Part shown: piece after piece, positions 1 to 5,613 of the stretch | Position numbering within the stretch: the first letter of the stretch is position 1 | Layout: each line of letters begins with the position of its first letter | Source of the DNA: a virus | Virus record (IMG/VR): IMGVR_UViG_3300044971_004151 | Span: 1-33,283 of that record | DNA length: 33,283 nucleotides | Strand: one strand, 5' to 3' | Translations under genes and position numbers: made by a program | The notes under the pieces: model-generated | The model's input: the letters and a program-made list of their open reading frames with translations, nothing else | Database searches by the model: none | What the model was told of the DNA's origin: nothing

Positions 1-1
1 A

Positions 2-115
2 CATAAGGCTTTCTTAGCAACCAAAGAGCCAAAAGATGAATATTCTCCTGGAGAATCTAAAGGTGAACCACATGCTGGAATTCTTTTCAAAGAATCAAAA
101 AAGAACAAGAAATGA
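2..115 (+). CDS. C-terminal end of an unknown protein (5' end outside window)
   Basis: An open frame runs in from the left edge and ends with TGA at 113-115, giving 37 residues. The tail is hydrophilic and lysine-rich (ends KKNKK). Its stop overlaps the ATG of the next gene in the form ATGA, which supports real coding and translational coupling. Too little is visible to name a family. Confidence 0.6.
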   Translation, partial: HKAFLATKEPKDEYSPGESKGEPHAGILFKESKKNKK

Positions 116-429
116 ACAATATATTATTATTTGAGGATTTCCTCCAGGAGCTAAGCCTTTCGGATGACATACAAAAGAGAATCAAGGAGTGGATGGCTAA
201 TAACGAATCAGAATTTGATTTTAAAGACGATAGCAGCTTTGAGGAAAATGCGGATACGGTAGTGGATGACTGTATGACTGATCTAAACATAAACAAATCT
301 CTAAAGAGTGATGTTAAGGATTTCATGCAGAATCAGATGGACTTATCCGACGGCATATCTGTTATCATGAGTCCGGAAAAAGAACTTAACCTGAATCCTA
401 TCGACCAGGTTCAGAGATTCCAATATTAA
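112..429 (+). CDS. Small acidic helical protein with N-terminal LFEDF motif
   Basis: 105 residues, family not recognised. It looks helical and acidic, with no membrane segment or signal peptide. The N terminus, MNNILLFEDFLQELS, matches the pattern [FY]-x-[ED]-F-x-x-E that also opens the protein encoded at 9215-10036. It resembles the T4 capsid-targeting leader MKTYQEFIAEA. That likeness is my inference; if correct, the protein would be packaged in the prohead and its leader removed. The start overlaps the preceding stop by four bases and the thioredoxin gene follows 12 bases downstream, so the three probably share a transcript. Confidence 0.7.
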   Translation: MNNILLFEDFLQELSLSDDIQKRIKEWMANNESEFDFKDDSSFEENADTVVDDCMTDLNINKSLKSDVKDFMQNQMDLSDGISVIMSPEKELNLNPIDQVQRFQY

Positions 430-441
430 TAAACAAGAACA

Positions 442-738
442 ATGGAAAATTTAAAAGAAAAAATAGGTGAAGGAATTCACCTGGTAGATTTTTGGGCTGA
501 GTGGTGTTCGCCCTGTAAGACCTTAACACCGGTCATTTCAGAATTGCAAGAGAAGTACGAAGGTAAAGCTGGCATTCATAAAGTGAACGTTGACGAAAAT
601 CCCGAATTAACAAAAGAACTTGGTATAAGATCTATACCAACGGTTATCATTTTCAAGGACGGGCAGGAGATGGAAAGAATAGCTGGAGTTAAGGAAATCT
701 CACTATATGATGAAAAAATCAAAGCTTTCTTGAACTAA
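442..738 (+). CDS. trxA: Thioredoxin
   Basis: 98 residues, slightly shorter than E. coli TrxA. The redox site is WCSPCK with cysteines at residues 22 and 25; serine replaces the usual glycine of WCGPC. The cis-proline loop RSIPT (Pro66) and the FKDGQE turn are also present. There is no signal peptide, so it acts in the cytoplasm. By family it is a dithiol reductant for enzymes such as ribonucleotide reductase; phage thioredoxins can also serve as polymerase processivity factors, but no polymerase is in view. It sits between a small unknown gene and the Ro60-like gene. Confidence 0.95.
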   Translation: MENLKEKIGEGIHLVDFWAEWCSPCKTLTPVISELQEKYEGKAGIHKVNVDENPELTKELGIRSIPTVIIFKDGQEMERIAGVKEISLYDEKIKAFLN

Positions 739-760
739 TCACGAAACTTTTTTAATTCGA

Positions 761-806
761 GGCTCATATAATCTTGGTAACTAAAAATTCCAAATTTATA
801 TGAGCC
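761..806 (+). promoter_or_regulatory. Inverted repeat spanning the promoter and start codon of the Ro60-like gene
   Basis: GGCTCATATAA at 761-771 and TTATATGAGCC at 796-806 are perfect 11-base inverted arms. A second 4-base stem (TTGG 774-777 with CCAA 790-793) lies inside. The left arm contains a TATAAT at 767-772 suitable as a -10 box. The right arm contains the ATG at 800-802. On a read-through transcript from the thioredoxin gene the start codon would be buried in this hairpin. On a transcript begun near 779 it would be free. It could equally be a protein operator. Confidence 0.65.
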
Positions 807-2260
807 TTATTTCTGCCTTAAGAACTGAAGACAGACTAACCGAAAATGGTATGGTCACAAATTCAACTTCTCTTAATTCATGCTTGGATTTCTTCTTCCA
901 AGCGGGTGCATATAGAAAAGCGGAAGAGTCTGATATCATAGCTTCTTTTTCTGCAGCATTTGCACAGGATCAACTAAGAGCTCTAAAGATTCTTTTCTGG
1001 GCTAGAGACGTCAGAGGCGGAGCAGGCGAGAGAAGAGTATTTCGTATTTGCATTTCACATCTTGCCAAATATCACTTACCGTATTTAATGGCTAATCTTG
1101 ATGTCATTGCAGAGTATGGCAGATGGGACGATTACTTGGTTCTATTGGGGATGCAGAATGATAAGTTATCTCAGGAGGTATCCGGCCTCATTCTTAAATC
1201 TATCAAGGAAGATAGAAATGCACTTGCTTCTAAGTGGATGCCTAGAAAGGGCACTATTGCCAACCAGCTTCGTAAGAGATGGAGAATGACACCAAAGGAG
1301 TACAGAAAACTGCTAGTTGAAACCAGCAATGTGATTGAAACCCATATGTGTGCTAAGGAGTGGACAAAGGTAAACTACTCACAGGTTCCTTCCGTGGCTG
1401 CTGCTAGATACACAGGAGCATTCATGAAGAATGATATGACCAGATATAGAGAATATCTTGTAGCTCTGGCAAATCCATCTCTTTATGAAGAAAATGTCAA
1501 AGTGAACGCATCTGCTGTTTATCCTTATGACGTTGTGAAGACTCTAAGAAGAGGAGTAGAAGAATTGGCAGTAGAACAATGGAAAGCTCTTCCTAATTAC
1601 CTAGAAGGTAACACTAAGATGATTCTTCCGGTTGTTGACGTGTCGGGTTCTATGGGATGCTCGGTATCTGATGGCAGCACATTGACCTGTATGGATGTTG
1701 CTATCTCTTTAGGGCTTTACATCTCCGAAAAAAATACTGGTGCTTTCCAGGACGCTTTTATCACATTCTCTGAGAGACCACATCTTCAATACCTAAAGGG
1801 AAATCTGAAAGAGAGGTTCGACCAGTTGGAATCAGCTGAGTGGGGTATGTCAACTAACCTAGAGTCAGTTTTTAATCTTATCCTAGATAAGGCTAAATCA
1901 GCAAATCTTGATGCTAGCGAAATGCCTCATCAGGTTATGATACTTTCGGATATGCAGTTTAATGAGGCTATCACAAATCCTTCTTTAACAGCTCACAGTA
2001 TGATTCGTGAAAAGTATGAAAAATCTGGTTACTCTATGCCAGAGATAGTTTTCTGGAATCTGCAATCAAGAGATAGAAACGTACCGGTTAGATTCGATGA
2101 GGCTGGCACTGCTTTAATCTCAGGATTCTCACCAGCTATTTTAACTTCCCTATTGAATGGAACAGGTATCACTCCGGTTTTAATTATGGACGAGACATTA
2201 AATAAACCAAGATATTCAAAAATTTCTTTGCCTAGTACTGAAACTTTTGATAACAACTAG
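800..2260 (+). CDS. Ro60/TROVE-like protein with vWA domain (DUF2828 family)
   Basis: 486 residues. The N-terminal two thirds is a helical repeat region with the DUF2828 signature RDVRGGAGERR (about residues 69-79). The C-terminal third is a von Willebrand factor A domain with an apparently intact metal site: D280-x-S282-x-S284 (DVSGSM), T352 and D384. This architecture parallels the Ro60/Rsr RNA-binding proteins (TROVE plus vWA), which hold misfolded or Y RNAs; the RNA role here is inferred from that resemblance. The start is the ATG inside the inverted repeat at 761-806. Immediately downstream lie a tandem structured RNA and a tmRNA, so the neighbourhood is RNA-themed. No signal peptide or membrane segment. 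Confidence 0.85.
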   Translation: MSLISALRTEDRLTENGMVTNSTSLNSCLDFFFQAGAYRKAEESDIIASFSAAFAQDQLRALKILFWARDVRGGAGERRVFRICISHLAKYHLPYLMANLDVIAEYGRWDDYLVLLGMQNDKLSQEVSGLILKSIKEDRNALASKWMPRKGTIANQLRKRWRMTPKEYRKLLVETSNVIETHMCAKEWTKVNYSQVPSVAAARYTGAFMKNDMTRYREYLVALANPSLYEENVKVNASAVYPYDVVKTLRRGVEELAVEQWKALPNYLEGNTKMILPVVDVSGSMGCSVSDGSTLTCMDVAISLGLYISEKNTGAFQDAFITFSERPHLQYLKGNLKERFDQLESAEWGMSTNLESVFNLILDKAKSANLDASEMPHQVMILSDMQFNEAITNPSLTAHSMIREKYEKSGYSMPEIVFWNLQSRDRNVPVRFDEAGTALISGFSPAILTSLLNGTGITPVLIMDETLNKPRYSKISLPSTETFDNN

Positions 2261-2262
2261 GA

Positions 2263-2268
2263 TATAAT
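2263..2268 (+). promoter_or_regulatory. -10 box before the tandem structured RNA
   Basis: TATAAT lies just after the stop codon of the Ro60-like gene. Initiation 6-8 bases downstream would place the RNA start near 2275, a few bases before the first repeat arm at 2283. No convincing -35 hexamer is visible, so the call rests on the perfect -10 and on the structure it precedes. Confidence 0.4.
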
Positions 2269-2276
2269 ATCTAAAT

Positions 2277-2370
2277 AAATAAGGAATCGTTTCAGCAAAA
2301 AAAATAATAAATTACAACGATTGATTATCACGCCAGAGATCGCAAGATCGAAGGCAAAAAAACCGATTCC
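2277..2370 (+). repeat. Structured RNA module, copy 1
   Basis: It begins AAATAAGG and carries the shared TTTCAGCAAA box at 2290-2299 plus a GNRA-capped inner hairpin. An alternative pairing exists: AATCGTT at 2285-2291 is exactly complementary to AACGATT at 2316-2322 as well as largely to the 3' arm at 2364-2370, so the module could switch between two folds. Confidence 0.6.
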
Positions 2371-2394
2371 GTTTTATTTTTCAGATAAGCATAG

Positions 2395-2458
2395 AAATAA
2401 GGGATTGTTTCAGCAAATTAAAAAACTATACACTTTCAAATGTAAAAACCACAATCCC
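2395..2458 (+). repeat. Structured RNA module, copy 2
   Basis: Shorter relative of copy 1, offset by 118 bases at the 5' arm. It begins AAATAAGG and has the same TTTCAGCAAA box at 2408-2417. The closing stem is GGGATTGT with ACAATCCC (8 bp). Its inner hairpin is TACA (2429-2432) with TGTA (2441-2444). It lacks the GNRA hairpin of copy 1. Confidence 0.6.
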
Positions 2459-2465
2459 GTTCCAC

Positions 2466-2495
2466 AAGACCCAGATGTAAAAGTCTGGGTTTTTT
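2466..2495 (+). terminator. Terminator of the structured RNA
   Basis: The stem ACCCAGA (2469-2475) with TCTGGGT (2484-2490) and an 8-base loop is followed by six T. It separates the structured RNA from the tmRNA. Confidence 0.75.
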
Positions 2496-2499
2496 CATA

Positions 2500-2505
2500 T
2501 ATAAT
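2500..2505 (+). promoter_or_regulatory. -10 box directly before the tmRNA
   Basis: TATAAT ends five bases before the mature tmRNA 5' end at 2510, just after the terminator of the preceding RNA. This gives the tmRNA its own likely promoter and a start at or very near the mature 5' end. No clear -35 element is seen. Confidence 0.4.
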
Positions 2506-2509
2506 GAAC

Positions 2510-2873
2510 GGGGATGTTAATGGCATTGACGTGCAACGGAAGTTCTTTGAGATGATGCAGGCAGTGTTAGATGGAAACACTTTAAATACCTATCAAAACT
2601 ATAAATGACAACTCTTACGTAGAGTCAGCTGAGTTTGCTCTTGCAGCCTAAGCTACGGGTCGGTACGACCTAGGAACAGAAAGTACCCAGAAGCTGTACA
2701 CAGCAAACCCGAAGAAATCAGACATCTGATGGATTCACTGACTAACGCTGAAGTCAGATCAAAAAATACAGCAAAAACAGTTTGTACGGAGTTCTGATAA
2801 ACCGATACTAAGCCTGTGAATGAGTCCTCTGCGCTTGTTGAGACGGACCCGGGTTCGACCCCCGGCATCTCCA
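2510..2873 (+). ncRNA. ssrA: Phage-encoded transfer-messenger RNA (tmRNA)
   Basis: About 364 nt. The acceptor stem pairs GGGGATG (2510-2516) with CATCTCC (2866-2872), with discriminator A2873. The T-arm is intact: stem CCGGG/CCCGG around loop TTCGACC (2849-2865). The 5' segment has the tmRNA-like GGCATTGACG. The tag reading frame at about 2604-2651 encodes NDNSYVESAEFALAA then TAA and ends in the ALAA degron recognised by ClpXP. The exact resume codon is uncertain. CCA is not encoded (bases 2874-2876 are CTA). tmRNA with SmpB frees stalled ribosomes and tags the unfinished protein; a phage copy would supply or replace this with its own tag. The tag is longer than the usual 10 residues. Confidence 0.92.
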
Positions 2874-2875
2874 CT

Positions 2876-2900
2876 AAAGGGAGCAAATTGCTCCCTTTTT
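2876..2900 (+). terminator. Terminator after the tmRNA
   Basis: GGGAGC (2879-2884) pairs with GCTCCC (2890-2895), flanked by AAA and five T. It begins three bases after the tmRNA 3' end. Confidence 0.85.
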
Positions 2901-2922
2901 ATTTGAAACTTTTTTTAGACAG

Positions 2923-2935
2923 GTATATAGAATAC
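2923..2935 (+). promoter_or_regulatory. Candidate promoter element GTAT-N5-ATAC
   Basis: GTATATAGAATAC lies 15 bases before the next ATG and contains a TATA-type -10. An ACTTTTTTT tract is upstream. Similar GTAT...ATAC elements precede genes at 11896, 12735, 16464 and 32359. Confidence 0.4.
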
Positions 2936-2950
2936 TAAACTTAAAACAAA

Positions 2951-3343
2951 ATGATTTATTTATTTGCAATTTTAGCCTTGACTATAGCAGTCATAGTGGG
3001 CTACCAGATTTACTCAGCTGTATCCAGTGATCAAAAAAAGATCAATCACGATACGGAAGACGAGACACCCGTTTCTGATAACGAGGGTTTCCATATTGAA
3101 ACTGAGCCTGCTCACATCGAATGGCAATCTACAGCTACCACTGAGGAACCAATTACCTACACGATGGCTGGTACAACAGTAACACAAGCTGTTGAAGTAA
3201 AAGAAGAAAAGCCTAAGAAGAAAAAGAGCTACTATAAGAGAAAAGACAAGAAATCAAATGGTGAAAAGCCAGCTCCTAAAATGAAAGCAGCTCCTAAGAA
3301 GGGAAAGAAAAAAGGTGGTAAGGATAATTTGCTATTAAGCTAA
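2951..3343 (+). CDS. Membrane-anchored protein with acidic middle and lysine-rich tail
   Basis: 130 residues, family not recognised. Residues 1-20 form one hydrophobic segment (a membrane anchor or uncleaved signal). Residues 25-75 are acidic and rich in Thr and Glu. From about residue 85 the chain is dominated by Lys, Pro and Ala (KPKKKKS, KKGKKKGG), like histone tails or other nucleic-acid-binding tails. The gene stands alone between a promoter-like element and a terminator. A basic tail on a membrane anchor could bind DNA, RNA or acidic lipids; this is inference from composition only. Confidence 0.75.
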   Translation: MIYLFAILALTIAVIVGYQIYSAVSSDQKKINHDTEDETPVSDNEGFHIETEPAHIEWQSTATTEEPITYTMAGTTVTQAVEVKEEKPKKKKSYYKRKDKKSNGEKPAPKMKAAPKKGKKKGGKDNLLLS

Positions 3344-3363
3344 TCTTAAAGATGAAATTACAT

Positions 3364-3387
3364 AAAAGTCCTTTGGGGCTTTTTTTG
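3364..3387 (+). terminator. Terminator after the lysine-rich membrane protein
   Basis: AAAGTCC (3365-3371), loop TTTG, then GGGCTTT (3376-3382) followed by a run of T. Confidence 0.8.
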
Positions 3388-3397
3388 TGGTCTTATG

Positions 3398-3793
3398 TTA
3401 ATTCCTTATCTTCAGAAGAAAATCAATCTCGTATGCTGAGCATGTTATATCTTCTAGATGCTTATCCATTTCTATCAAATAGTTTATGAAAAACAAATGC
3501 ATGGATTGGTTTACAATAATACCTGCTATTTCATTCACACTGGATTCATTGATCATTTTTACTGGTATTATCACAACACCATTAGATAAGGATATCGGTG
3601 TGGCATAGTCCGAGAAATCTATCTTGTCGCAGTTTTCCAATAGGAAAGAATATCTTGATGGGTCAGATGTCTCTATTATGCTGAGTGCAGAGTCTACTCT
3701 GGATCTTAGAATCTCATCTTCATCTGCTATTATGATCTGTGAAGATGCGTTTATACTTAAGAACAGTAACGCTAGAGTAATTACATTGCGCAT
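3398..3793 (-). CDS. Exported protein resembling a metallopeptidase-like family with a degenerate metal site
   Basis: 131 residues. A signal peptide is clear: charged start, hydrophobic core LALLFLSI and cleavage after NASSQ near residue 19, so it is exported. Residues 84-100 read SVNEIAGIIVNQSMHLF. They are placed like the active helix of small HExxH-type proteins, but the first His and the Glu are replaced by Asn and Gln (N95, Q96, H99). A Cys and two Glu follow downstream. If that comparison is right, it is a non-catalytic relative. It faces the preceding plus-strand gene and is not part of the signalling operon. Confidence 0.75.
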   Translation of the reverse strand: MRNVITLALLFLSINASSQIIIADEDEILRSRVDSALSIIETSDPSRYSFLLENCDKIDFSDYATPISLSNGVVIIPVKMINESSVNEIAGIIVNQSMHLFFINYLIEMDKHLEDITCSAYEIDFLLKIRN

Positions 3794-3870
3794 TTTTATG
3801 GTTAATTTTTTTAATCAGGGGCTGAGTTATACCCCCCGCCTAGTTTTTTATATATCGATCTAAATGGCAA

Positions 3871-3900
3871 TAAAAAAAGGGACCCTAAGATCCCTTTTAT
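3871..3900 (-). terminator. Terminator of the signalling operon
   Basis: AAAAGGGA (3875-3882) and TCCCTTTT (3891-3898) form an 8 bp stem with an 8-base loop. Read on the minus strand it is followed by a T-rich run, and it lies 20 bases after the last gene of the operon. Confidence 0.75.
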
Positions 3901-3919
3901 TCATTTAAGATTCTTTCTC

Positions 3920-4474
3920 TTAAGATTCCTTCTCTTCTGTGTAGTGGCCCTCGTCTGTTTCAGACCCTGATTGATCATCCGCTAAAACATCAACCTCCGG
4001 GATTGGTTCTTCGTAAGGCAAAGGTTCCTCGTATGGAACTGGTGCTTCTGTGTAAACTGGCTCAGCTACTGTTTCTTCTTTTCTAATGATAACGACTGGC
4101 CCCTGAGGAGGTCTTGGAGCTGTTGGATATTCACTTACATTCGATAAGCTATTTCCATCCTCCTCGTCAACCTTTTGAATTAACATTTTGTCTCTATCCT
4201 CAGAATTGAACCAATAGTCAACAACCTTATTCAAATTACCCACGAAGGCTCCGAATAAAATCAACAACATTTCTTTCCAGTTCTCAGCAATTTCAATCTG
4301 AAACATAACTGCCATATTGATACCGAAAATTATGAAAAAGAACAAGAATAAGATAATCCCTGTAATCTTCCATCTATTCGATTGCATCTGCTGAAGCATA
4401 AAATAGAAACGATTTTTATCCTCCACCTTAACATAAGGTGTTTCCCCAAATAACATTCTTTTTAATCTACTCAT
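3920..4474 (-). CDS. Two-helix membrane protein with proline/glutamate-rich tail (holin-like)
   Basis: 184 residues from the ATG preceded by the A-rich tract typical here; a longer frame from 4519 would overlap the upstream gene. Two hydrophobic segments lie at about residues 36-58 and 67-87. After the second comes VGNLNKVVDYWFNSEDRDK, like the FYFGSS-type end of three-helix phage holins. Residues 115-184 are a disordered tail with repeated PYEEP units and many acidic residues. It is the last gene of the signalling operon, 16 bases after the coiled-coil membrane protein. A role as effector or holin is inferred; there are only two clear helices and no experimental parallel is known to me. Confidence 0.8.
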   Translation of the reverse strand: MSRLKRMLFGETPYVKVEDKNRFYFMLQQMQSNRWKITGIILFLFFFIIFGINMAVMFQIEIAENWKEMLLILFGAFVGNLNKVVDYWFNSEDRDKMLIQKVDEEDGNSLSNVSEYPTAPRPPQGPVVIIRKEETVAEPVYTEAPVPYEEPLPYEEPIPEVDVLADDQSGSETDEGHYTEEKES

Positions 4475-4490
4475 TTTTTTATTTTTTTGT

Positions 4491-5174
4491 TTATTTATCT
4501 TTGTTAGGACTTGCTCCATATTTAACCCCTAGAATAGTTCCAACGATACTGAAGCTATTTGTTAATAGAATACCAAACATATTACTCCAAGTGGAACCAA
4601 TAATATCCGTATCCATTCCTATTGTCATGGAATAAACGTATATGCCAGTCGTAATACACCCAACACCTATGATTACATAAAGAGCAACCCTAACAATATT
4701 ATTTATTAACTCAAACTGAGTTTTCTTTTGTATTAAATCCAAATTGTTTTCCGCTTCGTTTTTAGCGTTTTCTGCAATGACCCTTGCTTGTTCAGATTGT
4801 TTCATCGCATCAACAAGCTCAGCACCTATCTTTTCATTTTCTTTTTTCCATTCAAGAAGTTCTGAGTTTTGGCTTTCAATTTGATTCTTTTGGTCCTCCA
4901 TACTTGTTAGAGTATTCTGGAGTTCCTCCACCATTCTTTGATTTTCTTCATTTAGCTCAGTTAAGTCTTTGTTCTGAACTTGTACCTGTTTAGTTATCTC
5001 CAAACGTTTACGTCTAGTTAACCCATCCTTTTCAATACAAGTTTTAAGATACTCTTTAAACTCTTCGTCGTCTTGAGCGTCTATCAATTTAGTGATATTA
5101 CCTTCAAGACCGATGTTCTTGGTCTTGAAAGTTTCAAGCAATATCTTCTTTGTATCTTTATCTAGAACAATCAT
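4491..5174 (-). CDS. Coiled-coil protein with two C-terminal membrane helices
   Basis: 227 residues. A small N-terminal region of about 50 residues is followed by a long coiled coil (about 55-150, rich in Glu, Gln, Asn and Lys). Membrane helices lie near 162-182 and 198-218, and the end GTILGVKYGASPNKDK resembles the C terminus of holin-type proteins (GxxxGxYxGxS). Its ATG shares one base with the stop of the receiver gene upstream, so the two are made together. The cytosolic coil could dock the receiver and pass a signal to the membrane; this is inference from order and architecture. Confidence 0.85.
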   Translation of the reverse strand: MIVLDKDTKKILLETFKTKNIGLEGNITKLIDAQDDEEFKEYLKTCIEKDGLTRRKRLEITKQVQVQNKDLTELNEENQRMVEELQNTLTSMEDQKNQIESQNSELLEWKKENEKIGAELVDAMKQSEQARVIAENAKNEAENNLDLIQKKTQFELINNIVRVALYVIIGVGCITTGIYVYSMTIGMDTDIIGSTWSNMFGILLTNSFSIVGTILGVKYGASPNKDK

Positions 5175-5605
5175 TACTTATAAACTTTGAAAGGAGCAGT
5201 TCTATTTCTATACCCGTCGTAGTCCTTTTTAAATTCCTCGAGTCTTGGTTCGATATCATCAGACTTAATAATCCAAAACTGAGCACCAGCCTGAAGAGCT
5301 TTAGCTTGTTCTTCAGGTTCGTTACTTGAAGAGATAATACCAATTACCACGTGGTTACCATATTCAAAGTTAACCTTACGAATGAGCTCAATACCATCAA
5401 AGGATGAACCTATAATGTTTAAATCCACAAACACACACTCGGGTCTTCCGTTTGGATCTTTTTGCCAGTCAGCAAATAGCTTGGCAGCTTCATCAGAGCT
5501 ATTTAAACTCTTCAATGACAGTGTAATGTCCAGCAGTGAGCAGCTATCTTCAAAAACTAGATGAAAAAGATTTTCATCGTCGACTAATAAAATTGAATCT
5601 ATCAT
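5174..5605 (-). CDS. Stand-alone response-regulator receiver domain
   Basis: 143 residues, a single CheY-like domain with no DNA-binding output. Conserved residues are present: acidic pair D9-D10 (LLVDDEN), phospho-acceptor D61 in VFVDLNI, switch Ser near residue 92 (IISSS) and K114 (IIKSDD). It lies eight bases after a histidine kinase gene and overlaps the coiled-coil membrane gene by one base. The likely output is therefore protein-protein, perhaps to that neighbour, rather than direct control of transcription. Confidence 0.92.
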   Translation of the reverse strand: MIDSILLVDDENLFHLVFEDSCSLLDITLSLKSLNSSDEAAKLFADWQKDPNGRPECVFVDLNIIGSSFDGIELIRKVNFEYGNHVVIGIISSSNEPEEQAKALQAGAQFWIIKSDDIEPRLEEFKKDYDGYRNRTAPFKVYK

Positions 5606-5613
5606 TTTTTTCT

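Larger units (their letters stand above)
2276..2495 (+). ncRNA. Candidate structured non-coding RNA made of two related hairpin modules
   Basis: The region has no credible ORF. It holds two modules, each closed by a 7-8 bp stem: GGAATCG 2283-2289 with CGATTCC 2364-2370, and GGGATTG 2401-2407 with CAATCCC 2452-2458. The two stems differ at two base pairs, and both differences are compensated (A:T to G:C and C:G to T:A). Each 5' arm is preceded by AAATAAGG and followed by the same TTTCAGCAAA. Module 1 carries an inner hairpin, GCC-AGA-GATC-GCAA-GATC-GAA-GGC (2332-2355), with a GNRA tetraloop and a purine-rich internal loop that could form sheared G-A pairs. A terminator at 2466-2495 ends the unit. 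Next to a Ro60-like gene it is a candidate Y-RNA-like partner; that role is inference. Confidence 0.6.

Noticed and set aside
2321-2608. A 95-residue frame on the plus strand between the Ro60-like gene and the tmRNA tag
   Set aside because: It starts at a non-ATG codon inside RNA module 1, crosses a terminator and runs into the tmRNA, so the RNA explanation is far better.
2653-2886. A 77-residue minus-strand frame opposite the tmRNA
   Set aside because: It is antisense to conserved tmRNA helices and the T-arm; it contains no recognisable domain.
4475-4519. Upstream start for the holin-like gene, adding 15 residues (MEQVLTKINKQKNKK)
   Set aside because: It would overlap the coiled-coil gene by 29 bases, and the internal ATG has the A-rich leader typical of the operon.
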